Positions 30,269 through 38,200 of a stretch of DNA of 64,000 bases are shown here, piece by piece. Within the stretch, counting starts at the first letter, position 1; every line of letters begins with the position of its first letter. The stretch spans positions 372,001 to 436,000 of the forward strand of contig NZ_JAGGPH010000007.1 in NCBI RefSeq assembly GCF_018613895.1. Direction: 5' to 3'. The notes beneath the pieces are model-generated. The model was given only the letters and a program-made list of their open reading frames with translations. It did not search any database and was not told where the DNA came from. The stretch is from Curtobacterium sp. ISL-83 (lineage in GTDB: Bacteria > Actinomycetota > Actinomycetes > Actinomycetales > Microbacteriaceae). Made by a program: the position numbers and the translations under genes.

Positions 30269-32002
30269 TCAGTTGTTGTCCTGCGGACCTGAACTCGGGT
30301 TCGTCCCGTCCGTCGGATCGGTCGTCGGGGTGCCCGTGGACTCCCACGTCGCTGTCGCCGGGTCGGAGTTCTCCGAGGCGGTGAGGTTGCCGCAGGTCAC
30401 GTTGTACGTGAACGTCACCGGCTTGCCGACGGCGTTCGCCTGGACGGTGACGGCCGGCGAGCTCGTGTCGCCCTGGAACGCGCCCGATGCGTCCTTCGCG
30501 CCGGCGACCGACCACGAGTACTTCGACACCGTGTACCCGGTGGGGCACGTGGCCGCGGACCAACTGAAGGTCACCGAGCCCGTCGAGGACACCGTGCCCG
30601 CGGTCGGGGTGTTCGGCTTGTTGACCGTCGGGGGCGCCGTGTACTGCTGGATCACGACGAGCGACCCGGGAGCCAGGCTGCCCGTCGGACTGATCGACTC
30701 GACCGTGTTCGCCTTCGCGGGGCTGTCGGCGGTGTCGCCGTCCTCCACGCGGGACGTCAGCTGCATGTCCGCGAGCTTCGCCTGGGCGTCCGCGACGGAG
30801 AGCCCCTGGAAGTCGGCCGCGTTCACGATGACCCGCACCGGGGCCGGGGTCGACGAGGGCGTCGACCGCGGGGGCTCGGGTGTCGAACTGGTCGGGGGAG
30901 TCCCGCCGGCCTTCGGGTCGTTGCCGTTCAGGGCGAGGGCGGCGATGACCCCCGCGATCGCGAGCACCACGACCGCGGCGACGAGCCACCAGATCCAGGC
31001 ACGTCGCTTCTTCGGCTCGTCGTCCGTGAGGGGTGACGCCGGCGTGGTGGGACGACCCGTCAGAGCGCCGGCCTGTGTGCCGATGAGCGCGGTCGCAGCG
31101 TCGTTCCCCTGCGCGTGCGGGGGGTTGAACGCGACCGTGCCCGCCTGGGCGATGGACGGAACCGCGACGGTGGCCGCGGCGACGTCCCCGCGGCGGAGCG
31201 CCTGGGCTGCACGAGCCAGGTTCGCGGCCGTCGCCGGACGGTCGGCGGGCTTCTTCGCGATGCACGACATCACGAGGGCCGCCACCGGCTCCGGGACGTC
31301 GCCCGGCAGCGCGGGCGGCTGCTCGTTGATGTGCGCCATCGCGATCGCGACCTGCGACTCGCCCGTGAACGGACGACGGCCGGCGAGGGCCTCGTACGCC
31401 ACGATGCCGAGCGAGTAGATGTCGGTCGACGGCGATGCGGGGTGTCCGCTCGCCTGCTCCGGCGACAGGTACTGCACCGTGCCCATGACCTGGCCGGTCG
31501 CGGTGAGCGGGACCTGGTCGGCGATGCGGGCGATCCCGAAGTCGGTGATCTTCACGCGGCCGTCGGGTGTGATGAGCAGGTTGCCGGGCTTGATGTCGCG
31601 GTGGACGAGGCCGACGGCGTGCGCGGCCTGCAGGGCGTTCGCGGTCTGCGCCACGATGTCCAGGACCTTGTCGACCGGCAGCGTGTGCTCCCGCTCGATC
31701 ATCGTCGACAGGGCTTCGCCGGGGACGAGTTCCATGACGAGGTAGGCGCTGCCGTCTTCCTCGCCGTAGTCGAACACGTTCGCGATGCCCTCGTGGTTCA
31801 CGAGTGCCGCGTGCCGGGCCTCCGCGCGGAAGCGCTCGAGGAAGCCCGGGTCACCGAGGTACTCGTCCTTGAGGATCTTGAGCGCGACGGTACGGCCGAT
31901 GACGAGGTCGGTCGCCTGCCACACCTCGCCCATGCCGCCGATCGCGACCCGGGAGGAGAGCTGGTACCGCCCACCGAAGGTGAGTCCGCTGGTGGGTCTC
32001 AT
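30269..32002 (-). CDS. pknA: serine/threonine protein kinase PknA-like
   Basis: A 577-residue membrane kinase. The kinase domain begins at GGRYQLSSRVAIGGMGEVW, with VHRDIKPGNLLI and ITDFGIARI. One membrane segment (WIWWLVAAVVVLAIAGVIAALAL) separates it from an extracellular part holding one PASTA-like unit (VNAADFQGLSVADAQAKLADM) and then an Ig/Fn3-like Thr/Ser-rich region (TVSSTGSVTFSWSAATCPTGYTV). The extracellular part is longer than in mycobacterial PknA, which has a short tail. The ATG overlaps the pbpA stop (ATGA). Confidence 0.92.
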   Translation of the reverse strand: MRPTSGLTFGGRYQLSSRVAIGGMGEVWQATDLVIGRTVALKILKDEYLGDPGFLERFRAEARHAALVNHEGIANVFDYGEEDGSAYLVMELVPGEALSTMIEREHTLPVDKVLDIVAQTANALQAAHAVGLVHRDIKPGNLLITPDGRVKITDFGIARIADQVPLTATGQVMGTVQYLSPEQASGHPASPSTDIYSLGIVAYEALAGRRPFTGESQVAIAMAHINEQPPALPGDVPEPVAALVMSCIAKKPADRPATAANLARAAQALRRGDVAAATVAVPSIAQAGTVAFNPPHAQGNDAATALIGTQAGALTGRPTTPASPLTDDEPKKRRAWIWWLVAAVVVLAIAGVIAALALNGNDPKAGGTPPTSSTPEPPRSTPSSTPAPVRVIVNAADFQGLSVADAQAKLADMQLTSRVEDGDTADSPAKANTVESISPTGSLAPGSLVVIQQYTAPPTVNKPNTPTAGTVSSTGSVTFSWSAATCPTGYTVSKYSWSVAGAKDASGAFQGDTSSPAVTVQANAVGKPVTFTYNVTCGNLTASENSDPATATWESTGTPTTDPTDGTNPSSGPQDNN

Positions 32003-33453
32003 TTGTTCAGCACCGCCTCCATGACTTTCTTCGCAACCGGAGCCGCGACCGTGTTGCCGACTCCGGACTGGCCGAGACCGCCGCCGTTGCCGACGACGAC
32101 CGCCACGGCGACCTCCGGGTTCTTCGCGGGCGCGAACCCGGTGAACCACAGCGTGTAGGGGTCGCCCGTGCCGTTCTCGGCCGTGCCCGTCTTCCCGGCG
32201 ACGTCGACACCGTCGATCTTCGCATTGGTCCCGGTGCCGGCGTTGACGACGCTCTGCATCGCCTCGGTCAGGTCGCTCGCTTCGGAGGAGGACAGCGGGT
32301 CGCTGTACTGCTTCGGCGAGAAGGACTGCACGGTCTTCAGGTCGCTCGTGGTGATCGAGTCGACGAGCGACGGCTGCATCACGGTCCCGCCGTTCGCGAT
32401 CCCGGCCGAGACCATCGCGATCTGCAGCGGGGACACGCGGACGCTCGCCTGGCCGAAGGAGCTCAGCATGAGCTGGGCCGTCGAGTCGACGTCGGGGTAC
32501 TGGCTCGCGGTCGCCTTCATCGGCACCTCGATCGCGTCGCCGAAGCCGTACTTGTCGGCCATCCGCTTGATCGCGTCGTACCCGAGCTTCTGCCCGAGTT
32601 CCGCGAACGGGATGTTGCACGAGTGCTGGATCGCCGTGCGGAGCTTGACCTTGGCGCCGCCACCGCAGCTGCCGCCCTCGGCGTTGTTGATGAACGAGCT
32701 CGTGCCCGGGAGCTGCAGTCGGGAGGGGTTGTCGAACTCGGAGTCCAGGTTGTACTTGCCGCCCTCGAGCGCGGCCGAGGCGACGACGAGCTTGAACACG
32801 GATCCCGGCGTGTAGAGGTCACCGCCGATGGCGCGGTTCTGCAGCGGCGTCGGGGACTGCCCGAGCAGGGCGTCGTACTGCGCCTTCACCTTGGCGGTGT
32901 CGTGCGAGGTGAGCGTGTTGGGGTCGTACGACGGCTTGGACACCATCGCGAGGATCTTGCCCGTCTTGGGCTGGATCGCCACCACCGCGCCGGAGTTCGA
33001 CCCGAGTGCGTCGTAGGCGGCCTGCTGCACCTTGGGGTCGATCGTCAGGTTGACGTTGTCGCCCTGGATGTCCTGTCCGGTGAGGATCGCGTTGAGGTTC
33101 TGGAAGAACGAGTCGTCGGAGTTGCCGGAGAGCACGGTGTTCTCCGATCCCTCGATGCCGGTGTTGCCCTGTCCGATCGTGAAGTAACCGGTGACGGCCG
33201 AGTAGAGCGCGCCGTTCGTGTACTTCCGCTGGTACTGGTACTGGTCGTCCACCGGGGTCGACTCGGCGATCGGGCTGCCGTTCACGAGGATCGCGCCGCG
33301 CTTGGTCGAGTAGCTGTCGAGGATGGTGCGGGAGTTGCGGGAGTCGGCGCGGAGGGAGTCGGCTGCGAAGAACTGGATGGACGTCGTCGACACGAAGAGC
33401 GCGACGAACATGAGCACGATGACGGTCGAGACACCGCGGAGCTGTCGGTTCAC
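31999..33453 (-). CDS. pbpA: peptidoglycan transpeptidase PbpA (class B penicillin-binding protein)
   Basis: A 484-residue class B PBP with an N-terminal membrane anchor (STVIVLMFVALFVSTTSIQFF). The transpeptidase motifs are SVFK (residues 218-221), SCN (278-280) and KTG (421-423). It cross-links peptidoglycan with RodA. The GTG start at 33453 overlaps the rodA stop by 4 bases and has GGAAGGAG upstream; longer in-frame starts would lie inside rodA. Confidence 0.95.
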   Translation of the reverse strand: MNRQLRGVSTVIVLMFVALFVSTTSIQFFAADSLRADSRNSRTILDSYSTKRGAILVNGSPIAESTPVDDQYQYQRKYTNGALYSAVTGYFTIGQGNTGIEGSENTVLSGNSDDSFFQNLNAILTGQDIQGDNVNLTIDPKVQQAAYDALGSNSGAVVAIQPKTGKILAMVSKPSYDPNTLTSHDTAKVKAQYDALLGQSPTPLQNRAIGGDLYTPGSVFKLVVASAALEGGKYNLDSEFDNPSRLQLPGTSSFINNAEGGSCGGGAKVKLRTAIQHSCNIPFAELGQKLGYDAIKRMADKYGFGDAIEVPMKATASQYPDVDSTAQLMLSSFGQASVRVSPLQIAMVSAGIANGGTVMQPSLVDSITTSDLKTVQSFSPKQYSDPLSSSEASDLTEAMQSVVNAGTGTNAKIDGVDVAGKTGTAENGTGDPYTLWFTGFAPAKNPEVAVAVVVGNGGGLGQSGVGNTVAAPVAKKVMEAVLNK

Positions 33454-34880
33454 CGGCTGCGCTCCTTCCTGGTCCGCCCGCGCGCGGCGGGGATGGCGCC
33501 CTGCTGGACGCGTTGCTCGGCGGGGATCGCGTCGGTCAGGCGCAGCAGCATGGCCGCGATGATCCAGTTCGCGACGAGGGACGACCCGCCCGCGGCCATG
33601 AACGGTGTCGTCAGACCCGTCACGGGGATGATCCGGGTGATGCCGCCGACGACGACGAAGACCTGGAGGGCGAGGATGAAGCCGAAGCCCACTCCGAGGA
33701 GCTTGCCGAAGTCGTCCTGCGCCATGAAGCCGACGCGGATCCCGCGTGACGCCAGCACGATGAAGAGCGCCAGGATGGCGAAGATCCCGATCAGGCCGAG
33801 CTCCTCGCCGAGCGAGGCGATGATGTAGTCCGCGTTGGCGACCGGCGTGATGTACGGGCGACCCTGACCGAGCCCCGTGCCGGTGATCCCGCCGTTCGCG
33901 AACCCGAACAGGCCCTGCACGAGCTGGTAGCTGCCCTGGGTCTGCCGCGCGAAGATCTGCTGGTCGAACGGGTTGAGCCACTGCTCGAACCGGCCGTGCA
34001 CGTAGACGAGGGCGCTCTGGGCGACGAGCGCGCCACCGACGAACAGCACGAGGCCGATGACCACCCAGCTGAGCCGTGCGGTCGCGACGTAGATCATCAC
34101 GAGGAACAGGCCGAAGTACAGCAGCGCCGTGCCGAGGTCACGCTGGAACACGAGGACCGCCATCGCGGCGCCCCACATCACCAGGATGGGGCCGAGGTCG
34201 CGGGCACGGGGGAACGTCATCCCGAGGACCTTGCGCCCGACGATCGACAGCGAGTCCCGGGCGGTGACGAGGTACCCGGCGAAGAACAGCGCCATCGTGA
34301 TCTTCGCGAGCTCGCCGGGCTGGAACGAGAACGGACCGAGCTTGATCCAGACGCGTGCGCCGCCGACGTTCTCGCCGATGCCCGGCAGCATCGGGAGGAG
34401 CAGCAGCGCGATGGTCAGGAACATGAAGATGTACCGGTAGCGCTGCAGGAACCGGTGGTTGCGCACGAGCACCAGCGTGGCGATCGCGAGCACCATCGCG
34501 AGCAGGGTCCACACGATCTGCTTCACGCCGATCGCGGACCACCCGGTCAGCCCGTTGTGCACGTCGATCCGGTAGATCTCCGCGATGCCGATGCCGTTCA
34601 GGACGAGGGCGATCGGCAGGACGAACGGGTCTGCGTTCTTCGCGACGACCCGCAGCACGACGTGCATCACGAGGGCGAGACCGAGGATGGTCGCGCCCGT
34701 CCACAGCACGGAGGTGTCGAAGATCCGACCCTTGGTGCCGAGCTGCACGAGGATCATCGCGCCGGCACAGATGCCGCAGGCGATGACGAGCAGGACGAGT
34801 TCGAGGTTCCGGGCGCGTGCCGGCTCGCGCAGCTTGATGGTGATCGCCTGGGTGAGGGACTGGGACGTCGTGGCGCTCAC
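33450..34880 (-). CDS. rodA: FtsW/RodA/SpoVE family peptidoglycan glycosyltransferase
   Basis: A 476-residue SEDS protein with about ten to twelve membrane segments. Family landmarks include GGARVWIKLGPFSFQPGELAKI and the C-terminal GLTTPFMAAGGSSLVANW. It polymerises lipid II and pairs with the downstream PbpA. It overlaps pstP by 4 bases. The C-terminus is basic. Confidence 0.95.
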   Translation of the reverse strand: MSATTSQSLTQAITIKLREPARARNLELVLLVIACGICAGAMILVQLGTKGRIFDTSVLWTGATILGLALVMHVVLRVVAKNADPFVLPIALVLNGIGIAEIYRIDVHNGLTGWSAIGVKQIVWTLLAMVLAIATLVLVRNHRFLQRYRYIFMFLTIALLLLPMLPGIGENVGGARVWIKLGPFSFQPGELAKITMALFFAGYLVTARDSLSIVGRKVLGMTFPRARDLGPILVMWGAAMAVLVFQRDLGTALLYFGLFLVMIYVATARLSWVVIGLVLFVGGALVAQSALVYVHGRFEQWLNPFDQQIFARQTQGSYQLVQGLFGFANGGITGTGLGQGRPYITPVANADYIIASLGEELGLIGIFAILALFIVLASRGIRVGFMAQDDFGKLLGVGFGFILALQVFVVVGGITRIIPVTGLTTPFMAAGGSSLVANWIIAAMLLRLTDAIPAEQRVQQGAIPAARGRTRKERSR

Positions 34881-36241
34881 TTGCCCGCTCCTGACGACGG
34901 CGTCGGGGCCCGTGACGGCGTCCCGGTGGTCGACGGCGTGGGGCTCGGCGACGACGATCCGCCGTCACCACCCGTGCCGGCCTGGTCCTGCCCGGTCGCC
35001 GCGGCCTTGCGCAGACGGTCGACGATGTCCCGGGCGTCGGACAGGGACTGGGCGTTGATCGTGGAGCGGACGTTCTCGCGGGTGTAGTCCGGCAGCGTCG
35101 ACACGGAGACGTCGGTGTCCTCGTAGACGTCCGAGAGCGCGATCGGCCCGATCGACTGCTGCACGCCCTTGAAGATCGCGACCTGGCCCTTGTCGGTGCC
35201 GACGTAGTAGTGGTCCTGGATGATCCGCCAGCCCAGGAACACCGCGCCCACGAGGGCGGCGACGGCGAGGACGAGCGCGATCGTCCACGAGATGCGTCGG
35301 CGGATGCCGCGGCGGCGGTCCTCGGCGATGAGCTCGGCGAAGAACTGGTCCGACTCGGGCTCGAAGTGCGAGTCCTCGGGGGCGGTGGTCACCTTGAGCG
35401 GGTGGAGCAGGATCGTCGGGAGGCGGATCGGCTTGCGCCCGGTCGACGCCTCGAAGGTCAGGGGAGCCGCGGCGGACCCGACGGTGGTCGCGGCGTCGTC
35501 GTCGTCCTCTGGCTCGGTGTCGGTGACGTCCATCACCACGACCGTCACGTTGTCCGGTGCGCCGTGGTCGAGGGTCTCCTTGACCAACCGCTGCGTGACC
35601 TGGTTGGCGTCCATGGTCGACGCGAGGGCATGCCGGATGCGTTCCTCGGCCAGGTAGGACGACAGGCCGTCGGAGCAGAGCAGCCAGCGGTCACCCGGCT
35701 GGATGTCCATCACCGCGGTGTCGACCTCCGGTGCGGCGTCGACGTCGCCGAGCACGCGCATGAGCACCGAGCGACGGGGGTGCACCGCGGCTTCCTCCGG
35801 CGTGATCCGCCCGCTGTCCACCAGGCGCTGGACGAAGGTGTGGTCCGAGGTGATCTGCTGCAGTTCCCCGTCGCGCAACCGGTAGATCCGGGAGTCCCCG
35901 ATGTGGGCGATGGCGATCTGGTCGCCGACCCGGATCATCGCGGACACCGTGGTGCCCATGCCGGTGAGTTCCTGGTGCTCGAAGACCGTCTCGGTGATGA
36001 GCTGGTTCGCCGCGATGAGCGCCGACTGCAGGGCGAACTCGGCGTCGTGCGCCGAGGGGAACTCGCGATCGACCTCACGGATGCGCCGGATCGCGATCGC
36101 CGAGGCCACGTCGCCGCCGGCGTGCCCGCCCATGCCGTCCGCGACGGCGAACAGGTGCTGGCCGGCGTACCCGGAGTCCTGGTTGTTGGCGCGGATGCGT
36201 CCCACGTGGGACACAGCGGCGCTCAGCGTGCGAGCTGGCAT
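34877..36241 (-). CDS. pstP: PP2C-family serine/threonine phosphatase PstP
   Basis: A 454-residue membrane phosphatase that reverses PknA/PknB phosphorylation. Metal-binding PP2C motifs are visible as RANNQDSGY, VADGMGGHAGGD, IGDSRIYRLRDG and CSDGLSSYL. A membrane segment (WTIALVLAVAALVGAVFLGW, near 320) precedes an extracellular domain with a Ser/Pro/Thr-rich tail. The ATG at 36241 is chosen because the family starts with PARTLSAAVSHVGRIR; a longer start at 36301 overlaps fhaB. Confidence 0.94.
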   Translation of the reverse strand: MPARTLSAAVSHVGRIRANNQDSGYAGQHLFAVADGMGGHAGGDVASAIAIRRIREVDREFPSAHDAEFALQSALIAANQLITETVFEHQELTGMGTTVSAMIRVGDQIAIAHIGDSRIYRLRDGELQQITSDHTFVQRLVDSGRITPEEAAVHPRRSVLMRVLGDVDAAPEVDTAVMDIQPGDRWLLCSDGLSSYLAEERIRHALASTMDANQVTQRLVKETLDHGAPDNVTVVVMDVTDTEPEDDDDAATTVGSAAAPLTFEASTGRKPIRLPTILLHPLKVTTAPEDSHFEPESDQFFAELIAEDRRRGIRRRISWTIALVLAVAALVGAVFLGWRIIQDHYYVGTDKGQVAIFKGVQQSIGPIALSDVYEDTDVSVSTLPDYTRENVRSTINAQSLSDARDIVDRLRKAAATGQDQAGTGGDGGSSSPSPTPSTTGTPSRAPTPSSGAGK

Positions 36242-36248
36242 CCGGGGG

Positions 36249-36800
36249 CTACCGCCGCAGCTCGAACGTCGTCGTCCCGATCGTGATCGGCGTGTGCTCA
36301 CCGATGAGCACGGGGGCGGTCACCTTCTGACCGTTGACGAACGTGCCGTTCGTGGACTCGAGGTCCGTGATGACCCAGCCCTCGGGGCGGAGGTCGAGGC
36401 GCGCGTGGTTCGTCGACGTGTAGTCGTCGCGGATGACGACGTTCGACTCGCTCGAGCGGCCGATCGTGATCGGGCCGCCGCCGAGGGGCATCTCCATGCC
36501 CTCGCGCGATCCCTCGGTGATGACGAGACGGGTGGCGAGCTGCGAGGCGGGCTGCTGCGCGCCTCCCGACTGGTCGATGAGCTCGGTGAAGGCGCCGCCG
36601 GAGGCGGCAGCAGGGGCCGCGGCAGCCGGAGCCGTCGGGGTCGTCGGACCGGAGGGTCCGGCCTTCGGGTCGGTGGGGATGGTGCGCAGGCGTTGGCCGA
36701 ACAGGTCGCTCCGCAGCGCGAAGACGATCACGAACACGAACAGCCACAGCACCGCGAGGAACGCGAAGCGCAGGACGAGCAGGGTCAGCCCTGTGGTCAT
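36249..36800 (-). CDS. fhaB: FHA-domain membrane protein FhaB (FipA-like)
   Basis: A 183-residue protein with one N-terminal membrane segment (LRFAFLAVLWLFVFVIVFAL), a Pro/Ala-rich linker and a C-terminal FHA domain (about 100-180; IGRSSESNVVIRDDYTSTNHARL, ESTNGTFVNGQKV). It binds phosphothreonine on partners of the kinase system. It overlaps fhaA by 4 bases. Confidence 0.94.
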   Translation of the reverse strand: MTTGLTLLVLRFAFLAVLWLFVFVIVFALRSDLFGQRLRTIPTDPKAGPSGPTTPTAPAAAAPAAASGGAFTELIDQSGGAQQPASQLATRLVITEGSREGMEMPLGGGPITIGRSSESNVVIRDDYTSTNHARLDLRPEGWVITDLESTNGTFVNGQKVTAPVLIGEHTPITIGTTTFELRR

Positions 36801-37477
36801 CGAGCACCTCCGTCGCTCTCGGGGATCACCCGGAACACCATACGGGTACGACCGATCTCGATCGTCGAATCCGGCTCGACGATGGCCTGTTGGAAGCGCT
36901 CACCGTTCAGTTTCGACCCGTTCGTGGACCCGAGGTCGTTGGCCTGGGCGTGCTTGCCGTCCCAGATCACCTCGACGTGCTTGCGGCTCGTGCCGGTGTC
37001 GGCGACGGTGATGTCGGCGTCCGTGCCACGCCCGATGACGGTGCGTCCGCGGTGCAGCCGGTGCCGCTGCGAGCCGATGTCGAGGACCGCGACCCAGGCG
37101 ACGTCGCGCTGCACGGTCGTGGAGTCGATCTGCAGGAGCCCGGTGGAGAGCGTGCCGTCCTGCTGCAGGCGGATCGAGACCGGTCCGGAGAACGAGTAGT
37201 TCTGCGCGACGGCGTGCTGCTGCACCATCTGCGTCAGTTCGTCGACCAGGGGACGGCCCACGTCGTTCATGCGGGAGAAGTCCGGCGGCGACAGGCGCAC
37301 CGTGAACTCGTTCGGCACCAGGATGCGCTCGCGGGACACCACGGCGGCCTTCGTGTCGAGCTCGCGACGGAGCGCGCTCGAGATCTCCACGGGCTGCACA
37401 CCGGAGCGGAAGGTCTTGGCGAACGCGCCGTTGACGGCGCGCTCCAGCCCTCGCTCGAAGTTGTCCAACAGGCCCAT
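36797..37477 (-). CDS. fhaA: DUF3662 and FHA domain protein FhaA
   Basis: A 226-residue protein with an N-terminal DUF3662 domain (MGLLDNFERGLERAVNGAFAKTF) and a C-terminal FHA domain (about 140-215; VIGRGTDADITVADTGTSRKHVEV, LGSTNGSKLNGE). It is shorter than mycobacterial FhaA, lacking the long Pro/Gln-rich linker. It is the first gene of the minus-strand kinase and wall operon, whose promoter probably lies in 37478-37540. Confidence 0.94.
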   Translation of the reverse strand: MGLLDNFERGLERAVNGAFAKTFRSGVQPVEISSALRRELDTKAAVVSRERILVPNEFTVRLSPPDFSRMNDVGRPLVDELTQMVQQHAVAQNYSFSGPVSIRLQQDGTLSTGLLQIDSTTVQRDVAWVAVLDIGSQRHRLHRGRTVIGRGTDADITVADTGTSRKHVEVIWDGKHAQANDLGSTNGSKLNGERFQQAIVEPDSTIEIGRTRMVFRVIPESDGGAR

Positions 37478-37547
37478 GGGTCTCCAGTGTCGTCGGTCGG
37501 GGACCCCTGCATGGTAGTGGGTGGCACCTGAGGCCGTCTGTGCGTGC

Positions 37548-37553
37548 TATTGT
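37548..37553 (+). promoter_or_regulatory. extended -10 element of tRNA-Leu
   Basis: TGCTATTGT gives an extended -10 (TGnTATTGT) 10 bases before the tRNA start. No convincing -35 is visible, as is common for extended -10 promoters. Confidence 0.5.
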
Positions 37554-37563
37554 TTCGGGGCTG

Positions 37564-37647
37564 GCGCGAGTGGCGGAATTGGTAGACGCGCACGGTTCAG
37601 GTCCGTGTGCTGGAAACGGCGTGGGGGTTCAAGTCCCCCCTCGCGCA
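37564..37647 (+). tRNA. tRNA-Leu (CAG)
   Basis: An 84-base class II tRNA with acceptor GCGCGAG/CTCGCGC, anticodon stem CACGG/CCGTG with loop TTCAGGT (anticodon CAG) and a long variable arm. CCA is encoded at 37648-37650. Confidence 0.97.
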
Positions 37648-37702
37648 CCAGGGGTTCTTCGAGGTGTTCCGAGTGGAATGCAGAAGGATCCAGCAGCAAC
37701 AA

Positions 37703-37730
37703 AAGGCCGGTCCCCTCGGGGGCCGGCCTT
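37703..37730 (+). terminator. rho-independent terminator after tRNA-Leu
   Basis: AAGGCCGG pairs with CCGGCCTT, and inner C and G runs extend the stem. A T-rich tail (CTTGCTTGTT) follows, giving the most classical terminator in the window. Confidence 0.85.
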
Positions 37731-37846
37731 CTTGCTTGTTGTGGGTCAGTCTTCGGAGTGGGTCTCGAGTTCGCCGAGGCCGCCGTCGAAGGCTTCGGCG
37801 GGCTGGGAGCCGTCGAAGAACCCGTTGCGTGCTTTGCCTCGTCCGG

Positions 37847-38040
37847 TTGCCGGCGCTCCTCGTGACATCGCTGCTCTTCGTCTGGCGCACCCGGGCAACC
37901 CCCTCTGGAGACGCGACCTGTGGCTCACCATCGGCGTGCACGCCGTGTGGAACGCGACCGAGGCACTGCTCGGCCTGGTCCTGGCCGTGGTCGGGCTCCC
38001 CCTGGCGAGCGACGCACGGACGGAGCTGCTCCTGCGGTGA
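37847..38040 (+). pseudogene. frameshifted remnant of a CPBP-type membrane protease
   Basis: One frame reads LPALLVTSLLFVW, the next reads LAHPGNPLWRRDLWLTIGVHAVWNATEALLGLVL up to a stop at 38040. Joined, SLLF followed by LAHPGN and then IGVHAVWN is the pattern of the last conserved boxes of CPBP (CAAX protease-like) membrane proteins (FxxxH, HxxxN). A frameshift separates them, and the N-terminal part with the Glu-Glu box is absent. I read this as a decayed gene end beside the biosynthetic cluster. The rest of 37731-38140 holds nothing I can name. Confidence 0.45.
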
Positions 38041-38138
38041 CGTCGATCCTGGTGACGAGCGGTCCGCGCCGGCCTCCTCTGGACCATGCCCGGCCTGGAA
38101 CTGATCGGTCTACCCGCATTGAGGGCACGTCTGGTGAC

Positions 38139-38168
38139 TTGTGAGCAATCCACAACGGCCGCTATGTT
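38139..38168 (+). promoter_or_regulatory. candidate promoter and operator of the biosynthetic operon
   Basis: TTGTGA (38139-38144) and TATGTT (38163-38168) form a sigma-70-like pair with an 18-bp spacer. TTGTG and CACAA (38151-38155) form an inverted repeat across the -35 region that a repressor could use. Transcription from here would start near 38175. Confidence 0.45.
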
Positions 38169-38200
38169 CGCTGCGGGGGGGCCACGAAGTGGACTGTGAA

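Noticed and set aside
38141..38200. Longer N-terminus for the first NRPS gene from GTG 38141
   Set aside because: The extra 20 codons overlap the best promoter in the region and do not extend the condensation-domain match.
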